From assembly GCF_024868665.1 (NCBI RefSeq), contig NC_079892.1:1489394-1553393 (forward strand): DNA of 64,000 bases. Reading direction: 5' to 3'. The position numbers and the translations under genes were made by a program. Positions 1 to 12,541 of the stretch are shown here, one piece after another (positions within the stretch are counted from its first letter, which is position 1; every line of letters begins with the position of its first letter). The DNA is from Triplophysa rosa (lineage: Eukaryota; Chordata; Actinopteri; Cypriniformes; Nemacheilidae). A model generated the notes under the pieces. That model worked only from the letters and a program-made list of their open reading frames with translations, did not search any database and was not told the origin of the DNA.

Positions 1-1298
1 ATTTCGTGTGTCTTTTCTGTAAGGGACATGAAGGGAATGTATGCTTAATGTTAGTGTCTGTACTTCCAATAGGAAGAAAACGGTGTTAAAAGCATCACAT
101 TCTCACTGATATGTGATAAGAATGAATTTCTCTGAATGCAATGAATTCAATTCAACATCCTGTAGGGTGGAGTCAATTCAAATTCATTCATTTAATTGAA
201 TTCAATTCTGAAATTCTGAATTTCGCACAGCCCTGCTATGTATAAATGAATATCTTAATAATAAGATAATAAACTTCTGTGGCTATCAAACGATTTCAAA
301 GATCGCTTTTCAAACATTACTGAATTAAACACGAAGTCAATTTCAGAGGAAAAACGTGAAGTCTGGAACAACATGAGGGGGACTAAAATGTGTGAATTAT
401 TTCTATGAATCGTGAAACATGGATGTCAGGTTGATGAGGAGAACATGAATACCTTAGACGGGGTGTCGGGAACAGGAGAGGACGGCGCTGAAGGATCAGG
501 ATATTTACTCCACAGACATCGACCTTTCACTTCTATGTCTTCGTACGGGTTCTCTTTCGAGGGAGGGTCTTTAAAAACAAACGCAAAGAAAAATAATGAC
601 AAACAGATTAGATTTCAATGATAAAACCGCTGTCTGGCAATTTAACGGCGTGAGCGAGCGCGAGATGATTTTTTACATTTAAGCATTTGGCAGATGCTTA
701 TCCTACTGCTTCCGCCGAGATCGGTGAGTGTGGATCGGATGGACACTTATCTATCCCATGATGCCACGGGAGCTGAGCAACGGTCACATTTCAAAAGTAA
801 ATATAGCGGAAAACTTGAAGGCGGACGTCCGTTTTTAATGTAAGTGGCAATAAATGAGTTTCTCCTGACTAAATGATGTTTTTATCAACGCTCACGTGAA
901 GGTTTTCGTTTATTCGTCATGGGTCAAAGAGCATACGGGTCACATGACCATAAAACATGGCGGACGCAGTATGTCTGAAATCTGTTCCTACTACACCCAC
1001 TCATACTATATAGAACGTAGTGTTTTAACGGCCGACAGGTGGCTACTTATTCACATTCAGTACGTACTGGCACAGTATGCCCTTGAAAAGCTGTTGTACC
1101 ACCAATAACACAAATGAAAGCAAATCATAATTATGATGGAGCAGACTGTATTTAAGAGCAGTCTGATGTGGGGTAACCCAAACACAGCGGGCCACCGGTG
1201 AGGGTGAGCCAGAGAGCAAACACGTCTGTGATGTCTCCACTCAATTTCATCCTTATTAAAGTTTAAAGCTCCAGTCTAGCAATAGGGTGTTGCGTTAC
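1..1298. other. dennd2a intron sequence, no exon recognised
   Basis: No convincing exon on either strand. At 130-220 there is a cluster of repeated GAATTCAATT-type words. At 673-710 there is a degenerate copy of a fish-wide repeat tail (ACATTTAAGCATTTGGCAGATGCTTATCC); a better copy lies near 42,950. Downstream dennd2a exons should lie here or beyond the left edge. Confidence 0.5.
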
Positions 1299-3457
1299 CT
1301 AAGATGTCCTCGTAGACGTTCTCTTCTGATAAAGTGCGTGTGAGGCCTAGCTTCGAGAGCTCGTACTCATCCGCTCGACAACCGTCTGCTCCCATCTGTA
1401 GAAGATCTTCAAACTCGTACGATTTCCTGAAGAGTCAACAAACACAAACAAAACACGAAGTAAAGAGAAAAACCAAGATCTGATCGTGTGCTCAGGAAAT
1501 TGAAGAACCTGCTGGATGGAGTTTGAGAGATATAAGCGGTTCAAACTGAATCAGATCGAGAGGTCACTGGTAGGGCTGGGGGCTTAATGTTGTAACCATA
1601 TAACGAGAATATCATGAATATTGTGGAAAATTAAGATTCATGTGACAAACATGACACTTGTAAGAAACTCACAATCACTTATATGACTCACAAGAGGCGC
1701 TTAATGTAAATCATCATTATCTAAATGACAACAGCAAGTGACACAAGTGTGCAAGACAATAAAAAAAAAGATTGGTAGCAGAATTTAATCAACATAATTG
1801 GTCGTTATGTCTTTTTCCTACTGTGTTTTTGCACATTTTGAATGTTTATTTTTTATTACTAAATAAAGTACTTTTGGTTTTCCATCATTGACAATGGGTA
1901 CAATTCCACAATTTGGGCATGGATCCAAATTGTGACCTTCATATCTCTGATGTTGTACCATATAGGGTCTTATAAATGGAAATACCAAAAGACACATTTA
2001 TTAAAAAGCAGAATCTAAAAGGATATTACGATATCTGTAAGACTTCTTGAGTTACAGGCATGCAAACTTTGGAAAAAGGACACAAAAAGTGCTTCTTCCT
2101 GATATTTGAACTGTCACCATTGGCATGCCATGAAACAAAGGTTATTAACACCAACAGCTTCTATTAAAATATCTGCCATTCTGTGTGTAAAAATAAAATC
2201 ATAATGCTGACATGTTTATAAAGTCAGTTTTTACACCCTGCAACTTGGCTTCGAATTGTAGGTTAAAAACGTCATATCTTCAAAATAATGGATCACTCAA
2301 TAAATATTCGTCCAAAGCATTAAATATTCAGACTTGCTTTTTCATTTAAGTATTTATTTCTCCAGAAAAAGCTTTATAATTCAACATTTTTAGCCAAAGA
2401 CCACTGGTTGAGTTGACACGGAATGATAAGAGATTTAGATAAGAGATTCACACATACAAACCAGAACCTGTCAGCCGTCATGTGACCACAGATTCCGTTT
2501 TACCTGATCAATTATCAGTCTTCTTACCTGTTGTTACTATCTCGAGTCCGTCCTGATGGCCTCCGACAGACTCCCGGAGGTGGAGGACAGGACGGGAGGG
2601 GTGGAGGAGGAATGGAGGGTAATGGGGGAAGATTCCTTCGACCCTTGACGGTACTTTGCTTGGCTGCGGGGCTAAATGTCTGCGTGTGATGCTGGAAGGT
2701 TCTTTGAGGTTTGGGTAGAGGGTTAATTGAAGGAGCTCCAGGTTCACTGTAGAAGTTCTCCGGGTCGCGACCTCGACGGCTGCCGGGTCTCGACACGTCC
2801 CGAGTCCCGAAGATGGGTTCCGTCGCCCTCCTCTCTGCCTCCTCCTGCCCCTCCTTGAAGCTAGGGCAGAAATAATTCCCAGGCATCCCCAAGGAAGATT
2901 TCGAGGGAGTCTCCTTCATGGCTTGCTCAAGTTTTTTAATGTGTGTCAATACGGACTTTTGATCCTGAGCAGGTTCAGTCACTTTTCCAAGCGTGACTTT
3001 ATCGGAAATCGACTCTTCAGGTCCATCAGAAGTGTGTTGAGATTCTCCAAACCTGCTGCTGTTTTCTTTCCCCGAGTTCTGTCTCTCCCAGTTAAAAGCT
3101 CTCTTGCTGTCTTTCCGTTGTATCTCCGGCTGTACCTTCTTCTTCACACCTTCAGCGTCCTTCAGTCCCGTCGTTTGAGGGTTCGACACGACGGTCTCTG
3201 TTTTACCTTCCCATTGGGATATCTTGTCCCGAATGCTTGCGGCGCTCTTAGGAGTTCTCGGAGACCTGGTGCAGTCCGCCAGACCGTTCTTGACGGGTCG
3301 AGGATTAGAGGGCCCTTTGTGAGCGAGCATGATGGGATGTCCTGAGCTTTGGTTGAAGTTTCTCAGAGATGCAAGACTGTCCCCAACCCCACACAGGTCC
3401 GGCCTTTGAAGCACCACGGATTGGGCCTGATCGAACTTCAACCCGCAGCACCGGAGA
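1299..3457 (-). CDS. dennd2a: dennd2a, DENN domain-containing protein 2A, partial (two internal exons)
   Basis: DENND2 proteins are guanine-nucleotide exchange factors for Rab GTPases (Rab9 for DENND2A) in endosome-to-Golgi traffic. Two exons are readable, at 3457-2528 (930 nt; acceptor TTTCCAG, donor CAG|GTAAGA) and 1426-1299 (128 nt; acceptor CTCTTCAG, donor TTAG|GTAACG). Their phases match: the first ends with two bases of an Arg codon that the second completes. The large exon carries the N-terminal disordered region: a SIRDKISQWEGK-type motif, a short helix LTHIKKLEQAMKE, an INPLPKPQRTF motif and a proline-rich run beginning RRNLPPLPSIPPPP. The second exon reads RKSYEFEDLLQMGADG and then GLTRTLSEENVYEDIL. 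These motifs match what I remember of the DENND2A N-terminal half. The catalytic uDENN-DENN-dDENN exons must lie left of position 1, and the start-codon exon to the right was not identified. The first exon is open upstream of 3441, so no start should be placed there. Confidence 0.85.
1427..2527. other. dennd2a intron between the two recognised exons
   Basis: AT-rich intron of 1,101 bp with canonical GT-AG ends on the minus strand. I see no RNA gene or clear repeat in it. Confidence 0.7.
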
Positions 3458-5269
3458 CTGGAAACATCATGAGAAAGACGTTAAAGGCTCAAGATATCTC
3501 AAAAGATTTATTCGTGGAAATATTTGAGAATTACTAGTTTCACAAGCCCAAAGTGAAACAAAAACCAGTGTAGTTAGTTAGACGATATGCAGAATGATCC
3601 AAGATGTGTACAGAGTTTCCACTTTGGTATTAATTGTGTTGTAAAACATTTGTCTAGACTTGTAACTGTGAGTCGAATGAAAATTACTTTATACATGTAA
3701 ATTTTGAAAGTATAAATGAGATGCAGATGGACTTTCAGGCGATGCGTGTTATTTCTTTTGAGAACACAAAAGTGAAAGTGTTGCACAGGTCACTATCAGA
3801 GCACCGGATGGAAGGTCATGAACGAAATCAAACTTCTCTGTTGGGATGAATGAGCTTTCACAAACATGCCAAAGTTCAACGAACAGACGTGCATCTTTCT
3901 CCTCCATCTCTTTAATCCTCAATTTTGGATTCAAACCCACCCTCAAACAAACAGACAGAAGAAACCCAAAAACTTGCTCAAACAAGCCTCCACAAAATGA
4001 ACTCAAATATGAAATGTACGTGATATTTAAATCAAGTTTCTATTAGCATGTTTTTTTCTCTCTGGCTAACATATCTCATTTCACAGAGCCGGAGGCAGCC
4101 AAGACGAAAACTAGGTCAAACTCCACAGACCCAAAGAAAAGAAGTGAGTGAAAGAGAATAAGAAGAGACAAGAGATTAGAGGAGTATAGTGAAGACAACA
4201 ACCCAAAAAACGTACAAGACACTGTATGAACAAACAATACAAGACACTCCATCAACTAGCTTAAAAATATAGATTCCCCAAAAAATGAAAATCTAAAATT
4301 TCCCAGAATCTGACTTTGGAGATCTTCTAAAACATCACAGAGCGGAAAAGACTTTATTAACGGTCTTTAAACTCCAGGTTTGTACTAACACAATGTGCCA
4401 TTCCAAACCAGCGTGGGTTGGCAGAACCGAAGGTTTTAATGAGTTTTCTGTAAAAGTAACTTTCAGTTAAGCTTGTCCTGAAATCACCCTCGACAGCCCA
4501 TCTGGAGATGTTTATAAAGTTTATCAGAGACAGTTTAAGGAGTAGGAGATGCGGAAAAATAAATGGCTTCTGTAAGAAAGGCATCAGACAGCCAATCGCC
4601 TCATTGGCCTCGTCTTTTTGCGCTAGATTCTGAAGTCTGAGAGAAGCCAAAGCAATAAAGTTTATAGCACAATAGCTGTCAGATTTTATTGCAGATGTGA
4701 CATATGGTGTTTAAATGTAGGTTTAGCCAAAAGGTTTGGAGATTTTCCTATTCAAGTAGACAGGAGCTCTTCTTCAATGACTAGACAATGACTGAATACG
4801 TATCGCTGCTGTCCTTCTGAAACCTCCCATCTCTATATTCTGTGATTTTCACTTTAACATTCTATTAACTAACAACTACTATTGTAATGTTTGTGTCTAC
4901 ACAACAGCACATAACATTAGATATTTATACCTTTATATAAGTGCGGTCGAGTGTTCACAGACCAACTTTGACTGTTCCAATATGGCGGCTGACTTACATC
5001 TAGTACCTCATACGTTCTCAACTCTCTGTGTTATTTTTGGGACTTTCAACACAACTTGTGTTGTCCGACACGACACACCCTAGACTGCCATCAGTCTTGT
5101 TTGGCGATGTCGTAAATGTGAAAACAAGAACTTTGTTAATATGCGTGTCTAAAGATAAGGCCATACGTACCCGTTTGCTGATTGGTAGATGCAGTCCTCT
5201 GTGTTCGTACAGAGCAGCAGAGCTCTACCGCCTGTCATGGTGCTAGCAGATGGCATTCTGCACACGAAA

Positions 5270-5302
<33 letters not shown>

Positions 5303-5950
5303 CACACACACACACACATCATAAATGCAGACACACATATTGTAATGAGTTTACTAACTGCTATAAAGTTTTCCTAAAGTTCTGAACAAATAGCGACGAG
5401 ACAAAACAGAAAATATCCAGTTCAGCATTCTCGACTCCAGCGTGACCTCTGACCCCTCACTTCGTTCTGCTCTGTGGTTTAACGAGTCTCTCATTATCAG
5501 CCAGCCTATAAAGAGCTCGCTGAGCTGTCGGACCTTGGGTACAGGTGGTATGAATTAGACCGCACATTCAGAGAGGATTGTCAAGCGTGTGTGTATGCGT
5601 TCTGTTTTGCCAAGCGGAAGTATGACGATGTCCATGAGAGGCGTACGGCATAAACCGACCCATCTGTTTCCACGTTCTGCGAGCGCCACATGTGCAAGAG
5701 CTCGGTGATTAACCACATTCCCAGCATTCCCTCACCGCTGGAGCCGGCCGTAAAAACCTTCCACCAACTCAGATGACGTAACGCCCTAAATTCTGCTTTT
5801 CTAATACGTCCACGCGTTTTACTCTTTGGTCTTGAGTGCTCTTATGTTTGTGTATGAATAAGTGTACACTTCTCCACCCTAAATTTTATAAATGTTCTAA
5901 CAAAGTTTTGATATAATGCAAACAAGTTTTTAAATAAATCAATCAATCCA

Positions 5951-5985
<35 letters not shown>

Positions 5986-6570
5986 ATGTATCTTGATGTC
6001 TCTCGCTCTCTCTTTGTTTTTCTACATTCTCATCTAGGTGTTTTCTTGTAATCATTGCTGTCTCATGTTTGCATTCTCTCATTTTCTTCTCTCTCCACTA
6101 ACCTGAAGTCTATAATGGATTTCAGCTGTGTGTGTGTGTGTGTGTGATGGGGGGTGTATATGTTTGTGAAGGAATATCAAACTCCCCTTACTCTCTGTAG
6201 CTGGAGAGTGAGAGAGAGAAAATCTAAAATTTTTGGAAGTGTAGTTTATGCATATATATACAATAACTCTAAATATAGAGTAACAGTCTTTTCTAGCTCA
6301 CAAACTGTCAAAAGAACGTAAACATAATATGATGGAAAAAATATAATTCATAAGTTGTTTGGGACGAACGTAACTGAGCTTTGATTCACGGACTGCTAAC
6401 GGCACATCCTCATTTCAATATAAATTCCTAGATTTTATGAAGAACATGTAAGCGCTGTGCAAACGTGCCAGGCGAACGTCTAACTGCTCACAAAGTTCCT
6501 ACCAGACATCTCCTTAATAAACCACATGATTTAAAAGAATTATAGATGTGTTGTGTGCCTAAGTTTTATA
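3458..6570. other. Upstream (5') dennd2a sequence, no gene recognised
   Basis: AT-rich sequence with small open frames that lack splice logic. It contains a (CA)n microsatellite (5271-5318), a (CT)n tract (5953-5983) and a (TG)n tract (6127-6147). An ATATGGCGGCTGAC motif near 4980, resembling a YY1 site, could mark a promoter but has no supporting gene model. Upstream dennd2a exons could be hidden here. Confidence 0.4.
5271..5318. repeat. (CA)n microsatellite
   Basis: About 24 CA units with one CG interruption. It generates spurious His-Thr and Cys-Val frames. Confidence 0.95.
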
Positions 6571-6571
6571 A

Positions 6572-7080
6572 ATACACATACATGGATATATTTAAGAAAA
6601 ATGATATATATTTAGATAGATTTTAGATTTTAGATTTAGAGATTCAATTTATTGTCATTGCACATGTACGAAGGTACAAGGCAACGAAATGTGACCTCTG
6701 CATTTAACCCATCCAGAGAGTAGTGAACACACGTACCCCCGGAGCAGTGGGCAGCTATCACTGCAGCGCCCGGGGAGCAAGTAGGGGTCAGGTGCCTTGC
6801 TCAAGGGCACCTCAGTTGTTACCCGCCGGCCCTGGGAATCGAACCGGCAACCTTCTGGTCAAGAGTCCGACTCTCTAACCATTAGGCCACAACTGCCCAT
6901 AAATTTAAATATGAATTAAATTATTGGTAAATATAAATAAATGTATTTAAATATTTTCTGTATACTACACACAGGAAATATTTGAATGCATTTATTTATA
7001 TTTACCAATAATTTAATTCATATTTAAATGTGTGTATATATATATATCATTTTTCTTAAATATATCCATGTATGTGTGTG
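6572..7080. mobile_element. Fold-back (long inverted repeat) element split by a SINE
   Basis: The outer sequence near 6573-6610 (ending in AAGAAAAATGATATATAT) recurs as its reverse complement at about 7040-7080. The inner arms around TTATTGGTAAATATAAATAAATG (6922 on) and TTTATATTTACCAATAATT (6993 on) also pair. This is a palindromic, probably non-autonomous DNA transposon. The left arm is interrupted by a SINE at about 6612-6898. Confidence 0.7.
6612..6898 (-). mobile_element. tRNA-derived SINE
   Basis: On the minus strand it starts GGGCAGTTGTGGCCTAATGG, containing a pol III A-box-like TGGCCTAATGGTTAGAG, followed about 40 nt later by a B box GGTTCGATTCC. A conserved body (CCCTTGAGCAAGGCACCTGA) follows. 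The 3' end reads CAATGACAATAAATTGAATC and then a TTTAGA-type simple tail. It is a SINE and not a functional tRNA gene, because the tRNA acceptor stem and body do not continue. Confidence 0.85.
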
Positions 7081-7944
7081 TTTGTTTATAAATACAAAAA
7101 TGAATACGCCCAATACGCAGACATATATTATGTAAACACAAACTTTTATTCTGGATGTGATGGATCACGATTAATCGTTCGACAGCTGGATTTAAATCTT
7201 TCCGTAAATGTGTCAGACGTGGAATCCATGACTTGTAAAACAGTAAATTTGGAAGCGGTCGTGTTTATAACCTTCATTTTAAGGTCTGAATCTTTTCAGC
7301 ATTTCCACGTCTTTGTTCCATTCACCATTGTTAAACGTGACCCCTGTGAGATAAGACGACTTCCCAGATGACACGGGGAGGGTGAGCCATCTGTTCCGGC
7401 CAATAAAAAGACTCCACATGACCTGAGGCACCTGCCCCGCCCCCTGACCTGATGCCCATCAGCTGATTGGTTCACAGGAAGTTCATTGTTACGAACTGAA
7501 GGATTGACTCAAAAGTAGGAGATCACTTGGGAAATCAAGAATAAAAATAAACAGACACACAATATTTGATTGCAGAAGAATTTGATGAGAAGCGTTTGAG
7601 ATTAGTGAGATCTCTTCTAAAACTAAACAAGTTTTTTATTTCTATCAAACCCTGCTTGTGCTTGTGCGTGTAGCACGTATTCATGAACACACACATGCAA
7701 ACACAGGGTCAGACGCACAAAGGCCGGGTCAAAGCTGTTGTTTTTCTGTGTGACGTCACAGGTCACAGACCATAGAGAACAATCCACAATCTCACAGTCT
7801 TCCTGAGTCTCTTTCACTATTCTAACTAATCCACATCACTACATACTAGGTCAGAAACATACACTACACAACTGCAGAGATAAGAACTCTTATACCACGG
7901 TTTGTTTGAATACTGGATTCTGATTGGCTGAAAGGTGTGCCTTA

Positions 7945-8090
7945 AGTATGGGATAATGTACAAGTAGCCGGTTGTTATTGCAGAAATAATCCCCGACAGT
8001 GTGATCAGGACGTGAAGCGGAGGGTCTTGTATCACACTGAAGGGGCTTATTACGCAATAACAACCGGCTGCTTGTACATTATCCTGCTTA
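7945..8090. repeat. Inverted repeat (fold-back MITE)
   Basis: The arm GGGATAATGTACAAGTAGCC at about 7949 returns as its near-perfect reverse complement at about 8045-8086 (AACAACCGGCTGCTTGTACA). About 50 bp lie between the arms. Related sequence with TCTGATTGGCTG and CCAATCAGAATCAAGC flanks at about 7915 and 8415, which suggests a larger palindromic element spanning roughly 7885-8480. Confidence 0.6.
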
Positions 8091-8772
8091 TTACACGGCT
8101 ACTTGGACCTAAAATGTGAATTTGAAATATTTTATTAGCTCATTTTTACCGAATGCAGACCTTCCGTGAGGAAAAGCCGTTTAGTTTCAGTTTTAAAGTA
8201 AGAAACAACGTTCAAATGTCACGAACAGGCAAATTGGTTTAATCATTTGTAAATATAATGTCATATATGTTATTAAAAGACATATTTATATTTCATTTTT
8301 GTGTAATATTAAACTGCTCCTCTCAAAATGATTTGCAGCATCTGGGTTACAGGGTGTTATTAGTTTTGTGCGGTTGTTATTTGAAAATAAGAACCCTTGG
8401 AATGTCGCGACCGACCAATCAGAATCAAGCATTCAAATGAGCCGTGTAATAAAACCCTTTAACGCACGGGTAGCTCCAGTCAGTTTGATTACATTTGAAA
8501 TTAACTGACAAACAACTTTCATTTTCACCTGTTTGATCTAAAACTACACTGTAAACATCAATAAAAGCTTTAACTTGGCAAATGACCATGGTATAAACTG
8601 GATAATCCACAGCTAGCTGTGCATTATAGGGTTTTAATGCACGACGTGGAGGCAAAGAACCACCCGACGCGAAGCGTTACATCTCCAACGCATTGCAAGC
8701 GTGCATTTCTGCGTTACTTTAAGAAGTACGCTACATTCGGATGTCTGCCATTAAACCTGATGTGTTGTTATC

Positions 8773-9258
8773 CAGTGTTGGGCAAGTTACTCTGAAAAAG
8801 TAATTAATTACTAGTTATTACATATTCAATAGTGTCATTAGATTACTGTACAAATTACAATCTCCAAAAAGTAATGTTACTTATTACTGATTACTTTCTA
8901 TATCCTACATCAACCTTGATTAGTTAAGTGATTCAAGGATAGACATGAAACGGCTGTTCTTTAATTCATTCAAATAAATAATATTAAACTACATAAAGTA
9001 ATATTATTAACTGACCAAAGTATTACAAATGTGAGAATTATACATTAAAGCACAGATTTTAAAGTTAGACTTTCAATTTTGATGTCAATTCCGCTGTTGC
9101 ACACACATATATTACACACAGTATTTAGTTGAATTACTTCAGAAGTAACTAATTAAATTATAGAAAAAATAAGAGTAATCCCTTACTTTACTTTTTCAAG
9201 GGAAAGGTAATTAAATTACAGCATCTAATTACTTAGTAACTAGTTACACCCAACACTA
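8773..9258 (+). mobile_element. hAT-type MITE, copy 1 (CAGTGTTGGG family)
   Basis: It begins CAGTGTTGGGCAAGTTACTC and ends TAGTTACACCCAACACT. These are terminal inverted repeats of a short AT-rich element with no coding capacity. Two further copies lie at 13503-14915 (opposite orientation) and 60512-60992. The family is assigned to hAT from the 8-bp target duplication visible at the third copy. Confidence 0.8.
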
Positions 9259-9849
9259 TTTCGCTCGAATCATTTCACTTTATACAAAAAGTGCAAATTC
9301 ATGAGATCAGGCTGTTAATTCAGAATGCAAAAATGCTTTAAGGTCCAATGCAGTCGATTCTAATGCAGATGTGTTTTGCTATTCATAACAGGTACATCAA
9401 TATTAGCTGTCTAGTACTGTCGTACAGCACTTCGAGATCAAGTTAGAACTACAAACCTCAACTAAGAGTTATATTCAATACCAATGGCACAGATATTTGA
9501 CAGTAATCACGACTAAAGCAAGACTACGCGGTTCATTCGGAACATGACTGCACGCTTGCCATGTGTTCACACACCTAAAGTTTCCAAAGAAATGTTTTTC
9601 TGATGACTGTGTGAACGCTGGCGAGCGAGATGTTGAGAAGATCCTCCTCCTCACAGCTGCTTCTCATCAAACCTTCACTCCGCTGCGGCCCTCAGGGCTT
9701 CACTACTAACACATGACATCACACGCGCTACACTTCTCCACAACACAGAAAGAGAGAGAGACAATCTCCCATTGTACATGAGCAGATGCAAACAAAATTG
9801 TTGGACTTTATTCACATTTTCTGCAACGACCTGAGGAATTCATCAGGAA

Positions 9850-10470
9850 TGGATTTAAAGGGAGAGTTCACCTAGAAATTATTTGATCATTTATTCCCCC
9901 TCATGTCATTTCAAACTTGTTTCTTTCTTCTGCACAACAGAAAATATTTTGAAGAATGTTGATAACCAAACAACTCTGAACTCCATTGACTTCCATTGTG
10001 TGAACACAAAACCACGGAGACATTTCTCAAAATATCTTCTTTTGTGTTCCACTGAAGAAAGACTCACATAGAGATTTACAAACACATGAGGAGAATAAAT
10101 GAAGACTGAATTTTGGGTGAACTGTCCCTTTGAGTGTAATAACAAAGCCCTGAAACAATACATGAAAAGCATTATTAAATAAACAAAATATTTCATTAAC
10201 AAGCACGCGTCTTTTCTGTGAGCACAGATTCATTGTGGATCGGCTTGTGAGTCTAACGTTCGCTTGAAGATATTTTGAAGAAAGTTGGTAACCGGACAGC
10301 GCCGGCACCCGACACAAAACCAATGCAAGTGAATGGGTGACGGTTACCAACGTTCTTCGAAATATCTTCTTTTGTGTTCTACAGAAAAAAGAAAGCCATA
10401 CAGGTTTAAAATGACATGTGGATGAATAAAAGAAGACATTTTAATTTTTGGGCGAACTGTCCCTTTAAAT
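9850..10470. mobile_element. Short DNA-transposon remnants of the 'gttcaccc' family
   Basis: An AAAGGGAGAGTTCACC end at 9858 and a GGGTGAACTGTCCCTTTGA end at 10135 bound one copy with terminal inverted repeats. A second, partial copy runs from about 10255 to 10468 and ends GCGAACTGTCCCTTTAA. Both carry the internal words AATATCTTCTTTTGTGTTC and CATTGACTTCCATTG. Related copies lie near 16730-16890, 18296-18696 and 23602-23902. Confidence 0.7.
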
Positions 10471-10777
10471 CACATAGCAAAGCGCTGGAAACCACCTACA
10501 TCATCATGACAATGGCAACGTCAGGAAAAACTACACTTCTACATTACAGCATTACATTACTGTCTTCCTGAACACAAACACAACTGTACATTCATTGTTG
10601 AACTTCAGACAGGAAGAAATCTGAGTCGACCACAAAATGAGTACAGAAGTCGAGCGGATACAGTAAACAGTTCATTTCTGTCGTCTAAATATAATCCCTC
10701 TGTGAATTGTTTGCGTTTCAATCTCAGCTCCCGGCCCTGTAGTTGCGGCGTCTGGATTGTAAAACGTTACAAAAACG

Positions 10778-10857
10778 TTAAAACAACTCATTGTTAATGA
10801 TGTCGCTGGTGGAAACGGAGGATGATGAGGACGGTCGGTGTAATTTGCTCGGGTCGT
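10778..10857 (-). CDS. Candidate terminal coding exon of an unidentified minus-strand gene
   Basis: A strong acceptor (CACTCTTTCTCTGTGCGCAG) precedes an open frame of 25 codons plus a TAA stop. The encoded tail is Ser-rich and ends STSDIINNELF. The sequence to the left, out to the transposon boundary near 10470, looks like a 3' UTR: AT-rich and unique. The exon starts in a phase (one base carried in) that matches a candidate exon ending at 13283. I do not recognise the family. The call rests on splice signals, phase and composition only. Confidence 0.3.
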
Positions 10858-11735
10858 CTGCGCACAGAGAAAGAGTGGAAGTTATCATTATGGTCTGGAT
10901 GCAGAACCACATGAGCAACCGCTCGACACTTTAGCCCTCGGAAAAACCCGAGAGAGAAAACAAGGACAACAAATTGTTACGTTCTTGTTTACAAGTGTTA
11001 GAGCGACATTGCAGACGGTCAGTCACAGAGGGAGATGACCGGATGTGAAAGGCTGAAAAATAACCTCACACGTGTCTCTCCTCTTGACCTCCACGGGAAA
11101 TCTCAACCACGTCTCAAAGACTTTCAAAGACACAAAAATCTCAACACGAACTCCGACATCGAAGGAGACCAAATAATGTCTGGAATCCTTATCCTAATAT
11201 ATATTGGTATCTTCTTGGTAAATCTTCTGAAACATTGTCATCTGACTCTATAAGAGACAAACACCAGATCAAGAAGTAAGTTTCACCTCCATTTAATCTC
11301 ACTGCCGTCTAGAAAAAAAGAACGAACGGAAAACATTAAAGAGATGCCAATAAATATCCTCATAAAGTCACAAATCATCTGATTGTGATCTAAACGACAA
11401 AACCAACATATGCATTTCTTCAGATTCTTAAAGAGATCGTGAAAACTCGAGAAATGTGGATTTCAAGAGTGAGCTGAAGTTAAAACGAGAGAGAGAAGAT
11501 GAGAAGAGAGAAAGACTCCGGAAGAGGACTTTCCCAAGCTCTCGCCACGCTGCGCTCCGATGGGAATAGTGCAGGGAATTGTAAGAATCTGTCTGCGATG
11601 AGGCGCGCGGGGCCGGTGGGAATGATGGGACAGAACCGCAGAAGCGTGAGGGAAAACAGGAAGTGTAACCGGAGATCTGGCATTCAGTCAGACCCAAATC
11701 TAAAAGGACCAGATACACGGACCGTCATCATCATC

Positions 11736-12541
11736 CACACTCTTAAAAAAGTGCTTCGATGCCATTCAGAACCTTTTGGTTCCAAAAAGCACCTTTAATA
11801 TTTCAGTTTCACAAAGGGTTCTTTGTGGCGAAAAAAGGTTAAAGGTAAAAACAAAAGTAAAAAAAAGATGGGTCCTTAAAGGGGTCATATGACACGGCTA
11901 AAAGGAATATTATGGTTTGTTTTAGATGTGATGTAATGTGTCTACATGATTTAAGGTTAAGACACTGTATTTTCCACACACGTGCATGTTTGTATCTCCT
12001 CTTTGCTCCGCCTCTCTGAAACGCGCTGATGTTTAACAAAGCTCATGGCTCTGAAAAGCGAGGTGTGCTGTGATTGGCCAGTTCACCAGTGCGTAGTGAT
12101 TGGTGGAATACTACAAGCGTGTGAGGGAAATGTGACGCCTCTGACCATATTTGGAACATCAGGTTCCTCTTCAATTGTACTGACAGGTACGCCCACCTTA
12201 CTTGCGTATACATTTGGGCGGTCTTAGTCAAATCAGACCACCAGCTGAGGTAGATTTGTGGGGGTGTGGCTACACGAGGTGTTTCAGGCAGGTCTGGGTG
12301 AGCGTTCGCTTTTACATAGAATGACTCTTTTGTTCCCACACTTTCATTTCTGCTATTTTACACGTTTAATACATGCATGAGCAACTTATAACACACCAAA
12401 GACACAGAAAAATGTCGTGTTTGCGACATATGACCCCTTTACAGAACCGTTGACTGTATGGTTCTTTGTGGAACCAAATATTGTTCTTCGATATGGCATC
12501 GCTGTGAAGAACCTTTCAAGCACCTTTGTTTTTAAGAGTGC
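11736..12541. mobile_element. Nested pair of short DNA transposons
   Basis: The outer element has ends CACTCTTAAAAAAGTGCTTC and CACCTTTGTTTTTAAGAGTG, with internal pairing words GGTTCTTTGTGG and AGAACCTTT. Inside it a second element runs from about 11878 (AAAGGGGTCATATGACACGG) to about 12440 (GACATATGACCCCTTTAC), with its own inverted ends. Neither encodes a transposase. Confidence 0.7.

Noticed and set aside
2923..3345. 140-codon plus-strand frame
   Set aside because: Antisense to the large dennd2a exon.
3749..4006. 85-codon minus-strand frame with a KEMEEKDARLFVELWHV-like helix
   Set aside because: No acceptor/donor pair in phase with dennd2a and no known family. Kept only as background.
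5149..5385. His-Thr and Cys-Val repeat proteins
   Set aside because: Translation of a (CA)n microsatellite.
6830..6898. tRNA gene (A and B boxes on the minus strand)
   Set aside because: The boxes are followed by a SINE body and not by a cloverleaf and acceptor stem.
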